14,297 bases of DNA, taken from the NCBI GenBank assembly GCA_029068025.1, contig JAIEDJ010000097.1, forward strand, positions 1-14,297. Direction: 5' to 3'. This document shows, one piece after another, positions 1-7,573 of the stretch. Source of the DNA: Oscillospiraceae bacterium. Its GTDB lineage: Bacteria; Bacillota; Clostridia; Oscillospirales; Ruminococcaceae. The notes under the pieces are model-generated. The model was not told the DNA's origin. It was given only the letters and a program-made list of their open reading frames with translations, and did not search any database. Numbering within the stretch: position 1 is the first letter of the stretch; each line of letters opens with the position of its first letter. Position numbers and translations under genes: made by a program.

Positions 1-289
1 CCCGGACGACGCGGGCGTATCCGCCGTCGGACAGCGCAGCGGCAGTCAGCGCTTTATTACGGGTCACTCCGAATATGACGCGGAAACGCTCGACACGGAA
101 TACCGCCGCGACCTCGCAAAGGGAATGGATCCCAAGATCCCGCGCCACTACTATCCCGACGACGACCCGGGCAAGCCGCCTGTGCTCTCATGGCGCGCGC
201 ACTCAACGCTGCTGTACACAAACTGGCTGAACTACTTTGTATATCAGACAACACCGTTTGATATACAGGATCTCGAAACAAAAAAGTAA
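1..289 (+). CDS. metA: Homoserine O-acyltransferase MetA, C-terminal part (gene runs off the left edge)
   Basis: This is an open frame from base 2 to a TAA at 287-289, giving 95 residues; the start lies outside the window. MetA transfers an acetyl or succinyl group to the hydroxyl of L-homoserine, the first committed step of methionine synthesis, in the cytoplasm. The visible part matches the end of the family: DDAGV, then FITGHSEYD, YRRDL, KIPRHYYPDDDPGKPP and TNWLNYFVYQTTPFDI. The His and Glu of GHSEYD (visible residues 22 and 24) correspond to the catalytic His and Glu of the Cys-His-Glu triad; the Cys lies upstream and is not seen. The residue that separates acetyl- from succinyl-transferases is also outside the window, so the acyl donor cannot be assigned; acetyl is usual in Firmicutes. 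The gene is convergent with the - strand cassettes and ends just before a hairpin. Confidence 0.93.
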   Translation, partial: PDDAGVSAVGQRSGSQRFITGHSEYDAETLDTEYRRDLAKGMDPKIPRHYYPDDDPGKPPVLSWRAHSTLLYTNWLNYFVYQTTPFDIQDLETKK

Positions 290-312
290 CATAATATTAT
301 AAATAAACAGCA

Positions 313-345
313 CGCCGCCCGTTCTCGTTTCGAGAGCGGGCGGCG
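313..345. terminator. Bidirectional hairpin terminator between metA and the - strand signalling genes
   Basis: A 15-bp stem (arms 313-327 and 331-345, one G-T pair, TTT loop) sits between the convergent stops of metA (289) and the - strand gene ending at 371. On the - strand it is followed by a moderately T-rich run (TGTTTATTTAT). On the + strand it is followed only by CTTTGTGT. It probably serves both genes, with better Rho-independent character on the - strand. Confidence 0.75.
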
Positions 346-370
346 CTTTGTGTAAGAAATTCCGCTGCGG

Positions 371-2707
371 TCACTTTGGCGTCATCCAATACATATAATT
401 TGAGGAGTATACAACATTGCGTCCATCGATAATTCCGTAATAATCGTAATAATACCAGCCGCCGTAAGTGACCAAGCGGTTATTCGCCATGTCAAAAAGC
501 ACCATCTTATTTACGCTGATCGTGATAAGGCTGTCGCTGACGCTATTCGCATACAGTGAATCGTCCTTGCCCCCGATGATGTTTTCATCTGTCAGCGCGT
601 TATACAGAACGGTATAGTCATTCCCGCTGATGCGCAGCGTTTTGGTTTTATATATGTTCTTATTATTGAATACCGTCTCGTTCATCCTGAAAGCGCGCTT
701 GCCGCTGAGCGCTCTGAGAACCGTACCGTTGTCGACGCAGTGGTTTTCCTTGTCCACAGTGCAGTTGTCAGCGTAATACAGCTCGCCGGAATAAAGCACA
801 GGATAAACGTTCTGTATCAGCTTTGAGAGCCTGCCAGACGCAAGCTCATAGGAATACAGCCAGTTGCTGCCGTCAGCGTCAAAGGCGTTGAAATAGAACA
901 TCCCGTCGTCTCCGATAATATATCCGGCATTGCTTATTGTCAGCCCCTCGCCGATCCTGATGAGCTTCGGCTCGCCGCCGGCGCTGAGAGAGCTTATTTC
1001 GATAAGCATATAACCGCTGTTATACCCTTCTCTGAAGATCAGATAATCGTCCGTGATCTCGACCACCATCCACACTTCATTGTCGGTGCACTTAAGCAGA
1101 GATGTAAATTCGCGCGTTTTGGGATCGTAATAGCCCCATTCGGAATTCTCATAGGAATACCCTTCAGTGCCGTAGTAAAGCTCTATCAGTCTGAATAAAT
1201 TATGATCAACAGCAAAGAAGCCGCCAAGCGCCGCATCCTTACCATCGAACTCCGCCCAGCCGGAGCTGGGGTCGACTTTTGATCCATGAATGATCAGTCT
1301 GTCGTCCTCCGTCGCGTCAAGATCTATCCGTTCAAGCTCGAAAGCGTCCTCCGCTGAAATAGTCGGCAGGAACGTAACAAATGTATCGTCCTTAAAAAAT
1401 TCAGTGCCCTCGAGTATGACCGCATCGGTTTCGGACTCAAATATGCTCGGATCTATATATTCGTCGGGATCGGGTCTCGGTACTCTGACAGTATCGCCTT
1501 TGTCCTCATCCGTGATGATAAACCCTCTTTCGGTGCCGTCGGACTCGTATTTCCGGGCATAGATCCCCCAGCCGAGATTTTTGATAAACTCAAATCCGTC
1601 GCCGTTTCTGAAAACAAGTAATTTGTCGTCCGCTTCATAGTATATAAAATATGTTTTTGCTTCAAAACGGTCAAGAACAAGCACCGGACCGAAATCGCAG
1701 GCAAAATCAATATCGACTTTGCTTTGCATAGCATGCCTCGACGGAGAGATCTCTTTTCCCGACACGAGCTCCGTGACCTTGCCCCATGCGTCTATGCTGT
1801 ACAATCCGTTTTTGGCGGCATATACATCCCCACTGTTGGGAAAATCATTCTGTCCGCTTACCGACAAGGTATTCTTGATCCCGGTCCACCAATTTTTTCC
1901 GGACAAATAAATGACATCGTCCTTGTACCGCATCGGGCGGGACGCATCGTCTATGGTCATAAGCACGGTTTTCGACTCAATATCATAAACGAGGATGTGG
2001 TCTGATACGGTAAAATAAACCTTCCCGTCCGCGATGACCGGCGTGGGATCGTCGTATCGTATGCTGTAAGTCCGGTCTTCCCCGGAATAAATAAGGACGC
2101 TGCTTCCCGCGTTTATATCATAAAGATAAAGCTCATCGCTGTGGTCATAATTATCCGACCGGCTTTTATATATGATATGATCCTTGTCCGTGTATTCGAC
2201 GCTCCAATATCTTCCGTCCGCGCCGAGCCGCTCGATAACGGAATACGTCTTTTTCTTGACGTTGTAGATCTCCAGCGTCTGTTCCAGGGTCATCGTATCC
2301 TCTTTTATGACAACGGCTCTGTTTTCATCGATAAAGCCTTCGACAGACAGATCATCCGGCAGATCCAGCTCAATAAAGTTCAGCTTGTCAACGGCATAGG
2401 AGACCTTTAGGTCCGTGCCGATCTTTTTCTTGATGCTGTCAAGATATTCCAGCTGTGCAGGAGTGATAATATCTTCCGGTTTGATACGTTCAGAACGCAT
2501 TATCGAGACGACCAGCGCAATTGCCCCTGCCATAAGCACCGCGGCGGACGCGGTAAATATCTTCCAGGAAAATTTTCTGTTCTTGGGCTCCGGCAAGTAA
2601 TTATAAATATCATCAGGCTGCGCAAGATATTCTTCGGCTTCTCTGATATATTTTTCATCCAGCTCGCCGAGCATTTCAAGCTTTTCAAATCTATCGTAAT
2701 TCCCCAT
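371..2707 (-). CDS. Putative membrane-anchored anti-sigma/sensor protein of cassette B (beta-propeller-like exterior)
   Basis: This is a 778-residue protein. Residues 1-30 (begins MGNYDRFEKLEMLGELDEKY) form an acidic cytoplasmic segment almost identical to that of its paralogue at 3411-5750. A basic stretch and one transmembrane helix (about 50-70) follow, then ~700 external residues. Residues ~87-401 match the repeated domain of the paralogue: YLDSIKKKIG, SYAVDKLNFIELDLP, ACDFG, then a GFIITDE end. Residues ~402-778 are different and carry repeated strand patterns such as DGMFYFNAF and SGELYYAD, as in beta-propellers. The start lies 3 nt after the sigma stop, with AAGGAAGGGGG as ribosome binding site inside the sigma gene, which suggests coupled translation. 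The 'LGELDxxYIxEA'-plus-helix N-terminus behind an ECF sigma gene suggests anti-sigma control by an external signal. No zinc-type HxxxCxxC motif is present. The function is inferred from context; the signal is unknown. Confidence 0.65.
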   Translation of the reverse strand: MGNYDRFEKLEMLGELDEKYIREAEEYLAQPDDIYNYLPEPKNRKFSWKIFTASAAVLMAGAIALVVSIMRSERIKPEDIITPAQLEYLDSIKKKIGTDLKVSYAVDKLNFIELDLPDDLSVEGFIDENRAVVIKEDTMTLEQTLEIYNVKKKTYSVIERLGADGRYWSVEYTDKDHIIYKSRSDNYDHSDELYLYDINAGSSVLIYSGEDRTYSIRYDDPTPVIADGKVYFTVSDHILVYDIESKTVLMTIDDASRPMRYKDDVIYLSGKNWWTGIKNTLSVSGQNDFPNSGDVYAAKNGLYSIDAWGKVTELVSGKEISPSRHAMQSKVDIDFACDFGPVLVLDRFEAKTYFIYYEADDKLLVFRNGDGFEFIKNLGWGIYARKYESDGTERGFIITDEDKGDTVRVPRPDPDEYIDPSIFESETDAVILEGTEFFKDDTFVTFLPTISAEDAFELERIDLDATEDDRLIIHGSKVDPSSGWAEFDGKDAALGGFFAVDHNLFRLIELYYGTEGYSYENSEWGYYDPKTREFTSLLKCTDNEVWMVVEITDDYLIFREGYNSGYMLIEISSLSAGGEPKLIRIGEGLTISNAGYIIGDDGMFYFNAFDADGSNWLYSYELASGRLSKLIQNVYPVLYSGELYYADNCTVDKENHCVDNGTVLRALSGKRAFRMNETVFNNKNIYKTKTLRISGNDYTVLYNALTDENIIGGKDDSLYANSVSDSLITISVNKMVLFDMANNRLVTYGGWYYYDYYGIIDGRNVVYSSNYMYWMTPK

Positions 2708-3320
2708 AAGTCAGAACCCCCTTCCTTTCATATATTCCACAAGCTTTTTGCGTTCGCGCTTGAGGACGTTTTCGACGTTCGTCTGTGAGATACCAACGCA
2801 CTGCGCCACCTCGGAAACGCTTTTGCAGTGCCAGTAGCGCAGCACGAATACCGCGCGCTTTTTCGCGGGGATAGTCTCCAGCCATTCGTTGACTGCCGCC
2901 ATTATTTCATGGCGCTGCGCCGTAAGCTCTACGGAATCGCCGCTTGAGATCATTTCCTCCGCTTCGTCAAGAATAATGTCGATCTCTCCGCCGCCGCGCT
3001 TGAGCGCGTTCTCACGCCGAACGTTATTCAGCGCAATGTTGCGGACGATCTTCCCGACAAACGCCGGGAGATAGCTCGGCTTCGCAGGCGGGATACTCTC
3101 CCACAGCCGCATAAGCGTGTCGTTCACACATTCCTCCGCCGACTGTTCGTTTCCGAGGATATTCCGCGCGATAGTCGAGCAGTAGCTGCCGTACTTTCGG
3201 TTTACGTCCGAAAGGGCGCTTTCGTCGCGGTCGAAAAATCTACGGATGATGTCGCTGTCCTCTGCCGTTTTATTGTTTATATTTATGTCTGCGCTCATTG
3301 TTGATCCCTCCTGTTGAGCG
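2623..3320 (-). repeat. Direct repeat, copy B: sigma gene plus first ~30 codons of its partner
   Basis: This ~0.7-kb segment is a near-identical direct copy of 5666-6360. It runs from the ribosome binding site region of the sigma gene (shared TTGAGCG just upstream) through the whole sigma gene and stops at about codon 30 of the membrane protein, after which the two cassettes diverge sharply. Boundaries were set by eye. Confidence 0.8.
2711..3298 (-). CDS. ECF-type RNA polymerase sigma factor, cassette B
   Basis: This is a 195-residue sigma-70 family protein. Region 2 spans about residues 16-98: FFDRDESALSDVNRKYGSY, then ECVNDTLMRLWESIP and YLPAFVGKIVRNIALNNVRR. A short acidic linker (about 99-130) leads to region 4 (about 131-190), including IPAKKRAVFVLRYWHCKSV and a helix-turn-helix with SQTNVENVLKRERKKL. 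No sigma-1 or sigma-3 domain fits, as expected for ECF factors of this length. The start at 3298 is chosen because AGGAGGG (3306-3312) lies 7 nt upstream and the paralogue starts the same way. The in-frame extension up to 3397 would translate through a GC-rich hairpin and is unlikely. The downstream partner begins 3 nt after the stop. About 12 substitutions separate it from the sigma factor of cassette A over the last ~186 residues. Confidence 0.9.
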   Translation of the reverse strand: MSADININNKTAEDSDIIRRFFDRDESALSDVNRKYGSYCSTIARNILGNEQSAEECVNDTLMRLWESIPPAKPSYLPAFVGKIVRNIALNNVRRENALKRGGGEIDIILDEAEEMISSGDSVELTAQRHEIMAAVNEWLETIPAKKRAVFVLRYWHCKSVSEVAQCVGISQTNVENVLKRERKKLVEYMKGRGF

Positions 3321-3347
3321 TTGTTAATATGCTTGTAATGCCGCAGT

Positions 3348-3377
3348 CCCCGCCCGAATACCATGCCTCGGGCGGGG
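3348..3377 (-). other. GC-rich hairpin between the two cassettes (weak terminator or attenuator)
   Basis: A perfect 10-bp stem (CCCCGCCCGA at 3348-3357, TCGGGCGGGG at 3368-3377) with a 10-nt loop lies in the 112-nt gap between the end of the cassette A sensor (3411) and the start of the cassette B sigma (3298). On the - strand it is not followed by a T run (ACTGCGGC), so it is a poor intrinsic terminator. It may lower read-through, protect the upstream transcript end, or do nothing. I saw no convincing promoter in this gap. Confidence 0.5.
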
Positions 3378-3410
3378 AAATTTATTGGGAGAAACAAAAT
3401 GTTTTAGTTA

Positions 3411-5750
3411 TCATTTTTCGCAGATAAGATATCCTTTCGGATCCGAGCCGCTGTATCCCCAATTGCAGCTGACAAACGCCATCGGCTGACTTGCTTCGTC
3501 CCCTGTTTCAAGTACTAAAAGCTCGTTTGCGTGTGCGTCATAGATATAGTCCAGTGTAACGCCCAGCGGTATGCCGAAATCACATTCGCCTGTCGGAGAG
3601 ATGTATGTATCGGACAAGTTTGAAATAATGACCTTGTTTGTCATGCAGTCGATGAGCTTACCGTCCTCGAGCTTAAGTATCCCGTACTTGAACGCCCACA
3701 TATTCAAGCCGAACCTTTCACCCTCTATCGGCAGAGTTCCGCTCTTGGAGTGAATGATGCGGCACTCCAGGATATCATCCAGAAGCTGCGAGAATGAAGG
3801 CGCGTCTTCGCTCAGCGTGTAGTAGATCAGATCGCCGTTGTAAACACACATCGGCACGCCTTCTTCGACATAAAGTTCGGCTTCGGTACCCGTGCCGAGC
3901 TCATATCTGTAGATGGAATCATTCTGAGGGAAATAGATAACGCTGCCGTCTATCGCAAAATTGCCGGCGCTATAGTATTTCGATTTTGCGTTTTTCATTA
4001 TTGTAGTGCAGGGATAACCCTCTTTGTTGAGCTCGATCACGCAAAGATCACGGTAGTTTTCATAGTCAGTCCGGTCAAACAGAATGATGTTCTTGTTGGC
4101 AAAAACTACGCCGTATCGTGTGTCTTCGTTTGCTAAAGGATCGTTTTCCGCGCTGATCAGCGTCACATATTCATTTGTGTCAAACAAATACATCTCAATG
4201 TTGTTTGTTATATATGTGTGTGACACTATTGCGCGGTTGCTGTCGATGAACAGGTTTTTGTTGTCGGCGGCTAAAGTAATACCATCTGTCCAGGGCAGTG
4301 AGTATTTTACTACGTCAAGCCTGTCGCGCATGTACGCAACATTCACATCATCGCTCACGCCGAGACCCTCACGCACGCTGTCAAGGTACTGCTGCTTTTT
4401 TTCCGCCTCGGGATCGGGCTTCTCGGAGATGATGTATCCCTTGCTGCCATTAAAGCCGTAAAGCAGTCCCTCATATTCCGAATAGCGCGGTTGACCCTGT
4501 GACTGGAATGCGCGGATCAGCGGATCGTCCTCGGTCATTACCAGCACTTCGTTTGTGTGCGCGTTGTAAATGCAGAAGTTGCCTGTTTTATACTCGAACA
4601 AAACGCCAAAGTCAAACGCCATATTGTTATAGGTAGCGCGGTATATTTCGGTGACGATAGGCTGTCCTGTCGCCCCGTTCATAAGAGTTTTATTCTCATA
4701 GTAAGTGATATGTTCCTTGCCGATCAGCACCCTGATCGCGCTGATGTCTGTCACAGGCTTGTCGTCGTCTATATAACGCGCCGAAATCGGCGTTCCGCCG
4801 CCGTCGGGGCTGTCGTCATGCCAATAGCACGCCCTGCCGTTATAGATGAAAGGCTCGGTTCCGTTTGCCGCAAATTCTGAAGGCTCGTTGGAGTGGATCT
4901 TGTAGCTTCTTACTGAAAGCTCGTCCGAAAAGTACAGCATATCGCCGTTTATTGCAAAATACGAATCTGTATGGAATGCGTTGTACGATTCTGCGGTCTC
5001 CATAGCATGGGTGTTCAGATCGATCAGCCGCAGCTCCTTAAAATCGAAAAATTTGAAATCATCGCCGTGATTGACTTCAATTTCAAACAGAGCATAATCA
5101 CTGGTCGTATATTTAAGAGTGATCTTAACACTTCTGCCGTCCTCTATCGAGGGATCATCGGCGGTTTTGTAAATTGTCTCATATTCGCTGCTGTTGATCT
5201 TGTATACTCTGAGCTCCGAATCGTTGTAATTGCTCAGCAGACGATCCTCGTCAATGACGCGGTATTTTTCCGGTGTCTCATCGGAGAAAAATGAATTGTC
5301 GGGAAGTGTGAATTCGATGACGTTCAGTCTGTCACGCGCGTAGGCAACGGTAATATCATCGCTTACCTTGCATTTTTCTCTGAATTTCTCCAGATATGCC
5401 AATCTTTCCGCTTCCGTTTTGCCGGAGTTGTCGGAATTGTCCTTCGAGTTGTCGATCTCGCTTGAATTGCCGGAATCATCGCTCGAATCGCTTGTGTTGG
5501 TCACGGGCGGAGGGATCGGTCTGCTGTTCAGATAGCCCGACAGAGCGGCTGTTCCGCCTATCAGCACTGCCAGACCCGCCGCGGCAGCCGCAAAGGTCTT
5601 GAACGAGAACTTTCTGCGCTCGGGTGCCAGACGGATAACCTCCCCGTCCGCCAGAAGCGGCTGAACAAGATATTTTTCGGCTTCTCTGATATATTTTTCG
5701 TCCAGCTCGCCGAGCATTTCGAGTTTTTCAAATCTATCGTAATTCCCCAT
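3411..5750 (-). CDS. Putative membrane-anchored anti-sigma/sensor protein of cassette A (duplicated external domain)
   Basis: This is a 779-residue paralogue of the 371-2707 product. Residues 1-30 are a cytoplasmic segment nearly identical to the paralogue. A membrane helix lies at about 52-75 (AAAAAGLAVLIGGTAAL), then a Ser/Asp/Asn-rich linker (83-112). Two copies of a ~325-residue domain follow, at about 119-444 and 455-779. Matching landmarks are VSDDITVAYARDRLNVIEF with VSDDVNVAYMRDRLDVVKY, CIYNAHTNEVLVM with YIYDAHANELLVL, and GSKGYIISEK with DPKGYLICEK. The strand-rich pattern suggests beta-propeller folds, but this is inference. The start is 3 nt after the sigma stop, with a GGGGG-type ribosome binding site inside the sigma gene. 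The likely role is to hold the adjacent sigma factor at the membrane until an external signal arrives; it lacks a zinc anti-sigma motif. No enzyme motif was recognised. Confidence 0.65.
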   Translation of the reverse strand: MGNYDRFEKLEMLGELDEKYIREAEKYLVQPLLADGEVIRLAPERRKFSFKTFAAAAAGLAVLIGGTAALSGYLNSRPIPPPVTNTSDSSDDSGNSSEIDNSKDNSDNSGKTEAERLAYLEKFREKCKVSDDITVAYARDRLNVIEFTLPDNSFFSDETPEKYRVIDEDRLLSNYNDSELRVYKINSSEYETIYKTADDPSIEDGRSVKITLKYTTSDYALFEIEVNHGDDFKFFDFKELRLIDLNTHAMETAESYNAFHTDSYFAINGDMLYFSDELSVRSYKIHSNEPSEFAANGTEPFIYNGRACYWHDDSPDGGGTPISARYIDDDKPVTDISAIRVLIGKEHITYYENKTLMNGATGQPIVTEIYRATYNNMAFDFGVLFEYKTGNFCIYNAHTNEVLVMTEDDPLIRAFQSQGQPRYSEYEGLLYGFNGSKGYIISEKPDPEAEKKQQYLDSVREGLGVSDDVNVAYMRDRLDVVKYSLPWTDGITLAADNKNLFIDSNRAIVSHTYITNNIEMYLFDTNEYVTLISAENDPLANEDTRYGVVFANKNIILFDRTDYENYRDLCVIELNKEGYPCTTIMKNAKSKYYSAGNFAIDGSVIYFPQNDSIYRYELGTGTEAELYVEEGVPMCVYNGDLIYYTLSEDAPSFSQLLDDILECRIIHSKSGTLPIEGERFGLNMWAFKYGILKLEDGKLIDCMTNKVIISNLSDTYISPTGECDFGIPLGVTLDYIYDAHANELLVLETGDEASQPMAFVSCNWGYSGSDPKGYLICEK

Positions 5751-6360
5751 AAGTCAGAACCCCCTTTGCTTCATATATTCCACAAGCTTTTTGCGTTCGC
5801 GCTTGAGGACATTTTCAACATTCGTCTGCGACATTCCCACGCACTGCGCCACCTCGGAAACACTTTTGCAGTGCCAATAGCGCAGCACGAACACCGCGCG
5901 TTTTTTTGCGGGGATAGTACCGAGCCAGTCGTTGACCGCCGCCATTATTTCATGGCGCTGCGCTGTAAGCTCCACGGAATCGCCGCTTGAGATCATTTCC
6001 TCCGCTTCGTCAAGGATAATGTCGATCTCTCCGCCGCCGCGCTTGAGCGCGGTTTCATGACGAATGTTATTCAGCGCGATATTGCGGACGATCTTCCCGA
6101 CAAACGCCGGGAGATAGCTCGGCTTTGCGGGCGGGATACTCTCCCACAGCCGCATGAGAGTGTCGTTCACACATTCCTCCACCGACTGTTCGTTTTCGAG
6201 GATATTCCGCGCGATAGTCGAGCAATAGCTGCCGTACTTTCGGTTTACGTCCGAGAGGGCGCTTTCGTCGCGCTCGAAAAATCTGCGGATTATGTCATTA
6301 TCCTCTGCTGCTTTGCTGCTTATGTCCGGAGCGCTCATTTTTAATTCCTCCTTTTGAGCG
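5666..6360 (-). repeat. Direct repeat, copy A: sigma gene plus first ~30 codons of its partner
   Basis: This is the partner copy of the segment at 2623-3320, in the same orientation about 3.04 kb away. The stretch across the sigma stop and the sensor start, including CCCCATAAGTCAGAACCCCC, is identical. Homology fades at about codon 30 of the sensor and just upstream of the sigma ribosome binding site. Confidence 0.8.
5754..6338 (-). CDS. ECF-type RNA polymerase sigma factor, cassette A
   Basis: This 194-residue sigma factor is nearly identical to the one at 2711-3298. Region 2 includes FFERDESALSDVNRKYGSY, ENEQSVEECVNDTLMRLW and FVGKIVRNIALNNIRH; region 4 includes AVFVLRYWHCKSVSEVAQ and SQTNVENVLKRERKKL. 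The start at 6338 has AAAGGAGG (6347-6354) 8 nt upstream and matches the MSA start of the paralogue. A second in-frame ATG at 6437 also has a plausible ribosome binding site (AAGGGGGT, 6445-6452). It would add 33 residues (begins MSISAFPNIYDESEFF) and lies only ~29 nt after the predicted transcription start, so a longer 227-residue form is possible. This is the first gene after the ECF-like promoter and probably drives its own transcription. It is likely co-transcribed with the sensor at 3411-5750, whose start is 3 nt downstream. Confidence 0.9.
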   Translation of the reverse strand: MSAPDISSKAAEDNDIIRRFFERDESALSDVNRKYGSYCSTIARNILENEQSVEECVNDTLMRLWESIPPAKPSYLPAFVGKIVRNIALNNIRHETALKRGGGEIDIILDEAEEMISSGDSVELTAQRHEIMAAVNDWLGTIPAKKRAVFVLRYWHCKSVSEVAQCVGMSQTNVENVLKRERKKLVEYMKQRGF

Positions 6361-6471
6361 TCTTTATCGTTTTGCGGAATTATGATCTCAAAGAACTCAG
6401 ATTCATCATAAATATTCGGAAAAGCACTTATACTCATTTGTCATACCCCCTTGTTTTTGCCTTTCTGTAAA

Positions 6472-6497
6472 TATAGACAGAAAACAAAACAAAGTTC
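6472..6497 (-). promoter_or_regulatory. ECF-like promoter of cassette A (probable autoregulation)
   Basis: On the - strand, GAAC (6494-6497) is followed after 15 nt by GTCTATA (6472-6478). This resembles the AAC ... GTC layout of Gram-positive ECF promoters. A fair sigma-A alternative (TTGACC with TATATT) has a spacer of 22 nt, which is too long. It lies just downstream of the terminator of the preceding lipoprotein unit, so it is the natural start of the sigma/sensor transcript, with initiation near 6466. Confidence 0.5.
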
Positions 6498-6524
6498 GGT
6501 CAATATTTTTCAAAAAATTTTAAA

Positions 6525-6561
6525 AATTTTTAAAAGCCGCGCGGATCTTTCACCGCGCGGC
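6525..6561 (-). terminator. Rho-independent terminator of the lipoprotein unit
   Basis: A perfect 9-bp stem (GCCGCGCGG at 6536-6544, CCGCGCGGC at 6553-6561) with an 8-nt loop is followed on the - strand by TTTTAAAAATTTTT. It lies 13 nt after the stop of the 6575-7525 gene and insulates it from the ECF-like promoter. Confidence 0.9.
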
Positions 6562-6574
6562 TCGCTGTCATCTG

Positions 6575-7525
6575 TCAATTTACCCATTTAGCGCCAAAGA
6601 TGTAGTCCTTTGGATGGAGAGGATTTGTATCCTTGGTGAAATCAAATGTAAATTCTATCCCCGCTTCCTCATCGAGGAGAGTATTTTTATCAACGACCTT
6701 AAATTCGTCTGAGCCGAATATCGACCACAGAATAGTATCTCCGTCAGCTTCGTTTGGCGCAAGCCTGTCATATGGAGAGTTGGGTGCGACGGGATTAAAC
6801 GTCACTCCGATCCCCTTTTCAACAGACAATGCACGGTTGTAAGGCACCTCTGTAAGAGCAACAAATGAAACACATTTTGTTACAAGTCTCCTCGGGTCAT
6901 CATCAAACCAATAGCGCAGTGTAATTATGGGTTCTTCCAGATCGTACAGATCGATATAATCGCCTATTTTATCGGCATGTAGCCGCAGCTCTTCACCGAA
7001 TTGAGGAAGGTAGTTCAGCCAGCCGCCGTCGGAGATGTCTCCGATATGTTCGCCGTTTTTTTCGACTTCGGCTCTGAAATGCTGAATAAAAATATATCCC
7101 GGGAATTTTTTGCTGTCCGTTCTCACTTTGTCGCCCACAAGACTTACGGTATATTCGCCCAGCGTATGTGTCTCAAATACCATGCTGTCAAGACAGCGCT
7201 CAAACTCTTTTGACTTTTCTAAATAACGATCTTGATCGAGATAACCCTCCCACGTGTGGGCACGGCCTTCCTCACCCTCGCTGAGATCGGGAATGTCGGG
7301 GATCTCGACCTCGCCGTAAACATAGCGCGTCTTGATCTCCTTGCCGCTGTTGTCATCCGGAACTCCCGGACCACAGGTGTCGGAATCGGCATCGCCGCTT
7401 TGACTGTTTTCATCAGAGGAGAATGACTGATCGCTTTGTGAGATACCGCTGCCCGAATTGTCGCAAGCTGTGAGATTTGTTAAAATGACAGCTGCCGTAA
7501 CGATTGCTGTGATTGATCTTTTCAT
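6575..7525 (-). CDS. Putative lipoprotein of unknown function, paralogue 1
   Basis: This 316-residue protein has a lipoprotein signal: KR near the start, a hydrophobic stretch, and the lipobox LTAC with the lipidated Cys at 21. A low-complexity Ser/Asp/Gly linker (about 22-62) follows, then a C-terminal domain that should sit outside the membrane. It is homologous to the next gene upstream (7665-8690). Shared landmarks are VYGEVEIPD, a TLGEYTVSLVGDKVRTD block, FPGYIFI, DKIGDYIDLYDLEEP, LRYWFDDDPRRLV and EFKVVDKNTLLDEEA. I do not recognise the family and assign no function. The start at 7525 has AAAGGAAA about 7 nt upstream. It is probably co-transcribed with its paralogue, 139 nt away across an inverted-repeat element, and ends at the strong terminator at 6525-6561. 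Confidence 0.8.
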   Translation of the reverse strand: MKRSITAIVTAAVILTNLTACDNSGSGISQSDQSFSSDENSQSGDADSDTCGPGVPDDNSGKEIKTRYVYGEVEIPDIPDLSEGEEGRAHTWEGYLDQDRYLEKSKEFERCLDSMVFETHTLGEYTVSLVGDKVRTDSKKFPGYIFIQHFRAEVEKNGEHIGDISDGGWLNYLPQFGEELRLHADKIGDYIDLYDLEEPIITLRYWFDDDPRRLVTKCVSFVALTEVPYNRALSVEKGIGVTFNPVAPNSPYDRLAPNEADGDTILWSIFGSDEFKVVDKNTLLDEEAGIEFTFDFTKDTNPLHPKDYIFGAKWVN

Positions 7526-7573
7526 GGTAATTTCCTTTCGTTGAATTTATATACCGGGCTGCTTGCATTGCTT

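Noticed and set aside
57..281. 74-codon - strand frame at the left edge
   Set aside because: It is antisense to the clear MetA C-terminus and has no supporting signals.
3299..3397. 33-residue N-terminal extension of the cassette B sigma factor
   Set aside because: It would be translated through the GC hairpin at 3348-3377 and lacks an equal ribosome binding site. The ATG at 3298 has AGGAGGG and matches the paralogue.
371..5750. Zinc-type (ZAS) anti-sigma domain in the two membrane proteins
   Set aside because: No HxxxCxxC motif occurs in the N-terminal segments. The anti-sigma proposal rests on gene order, the short conserved N-terminus and the single membrane helix only.
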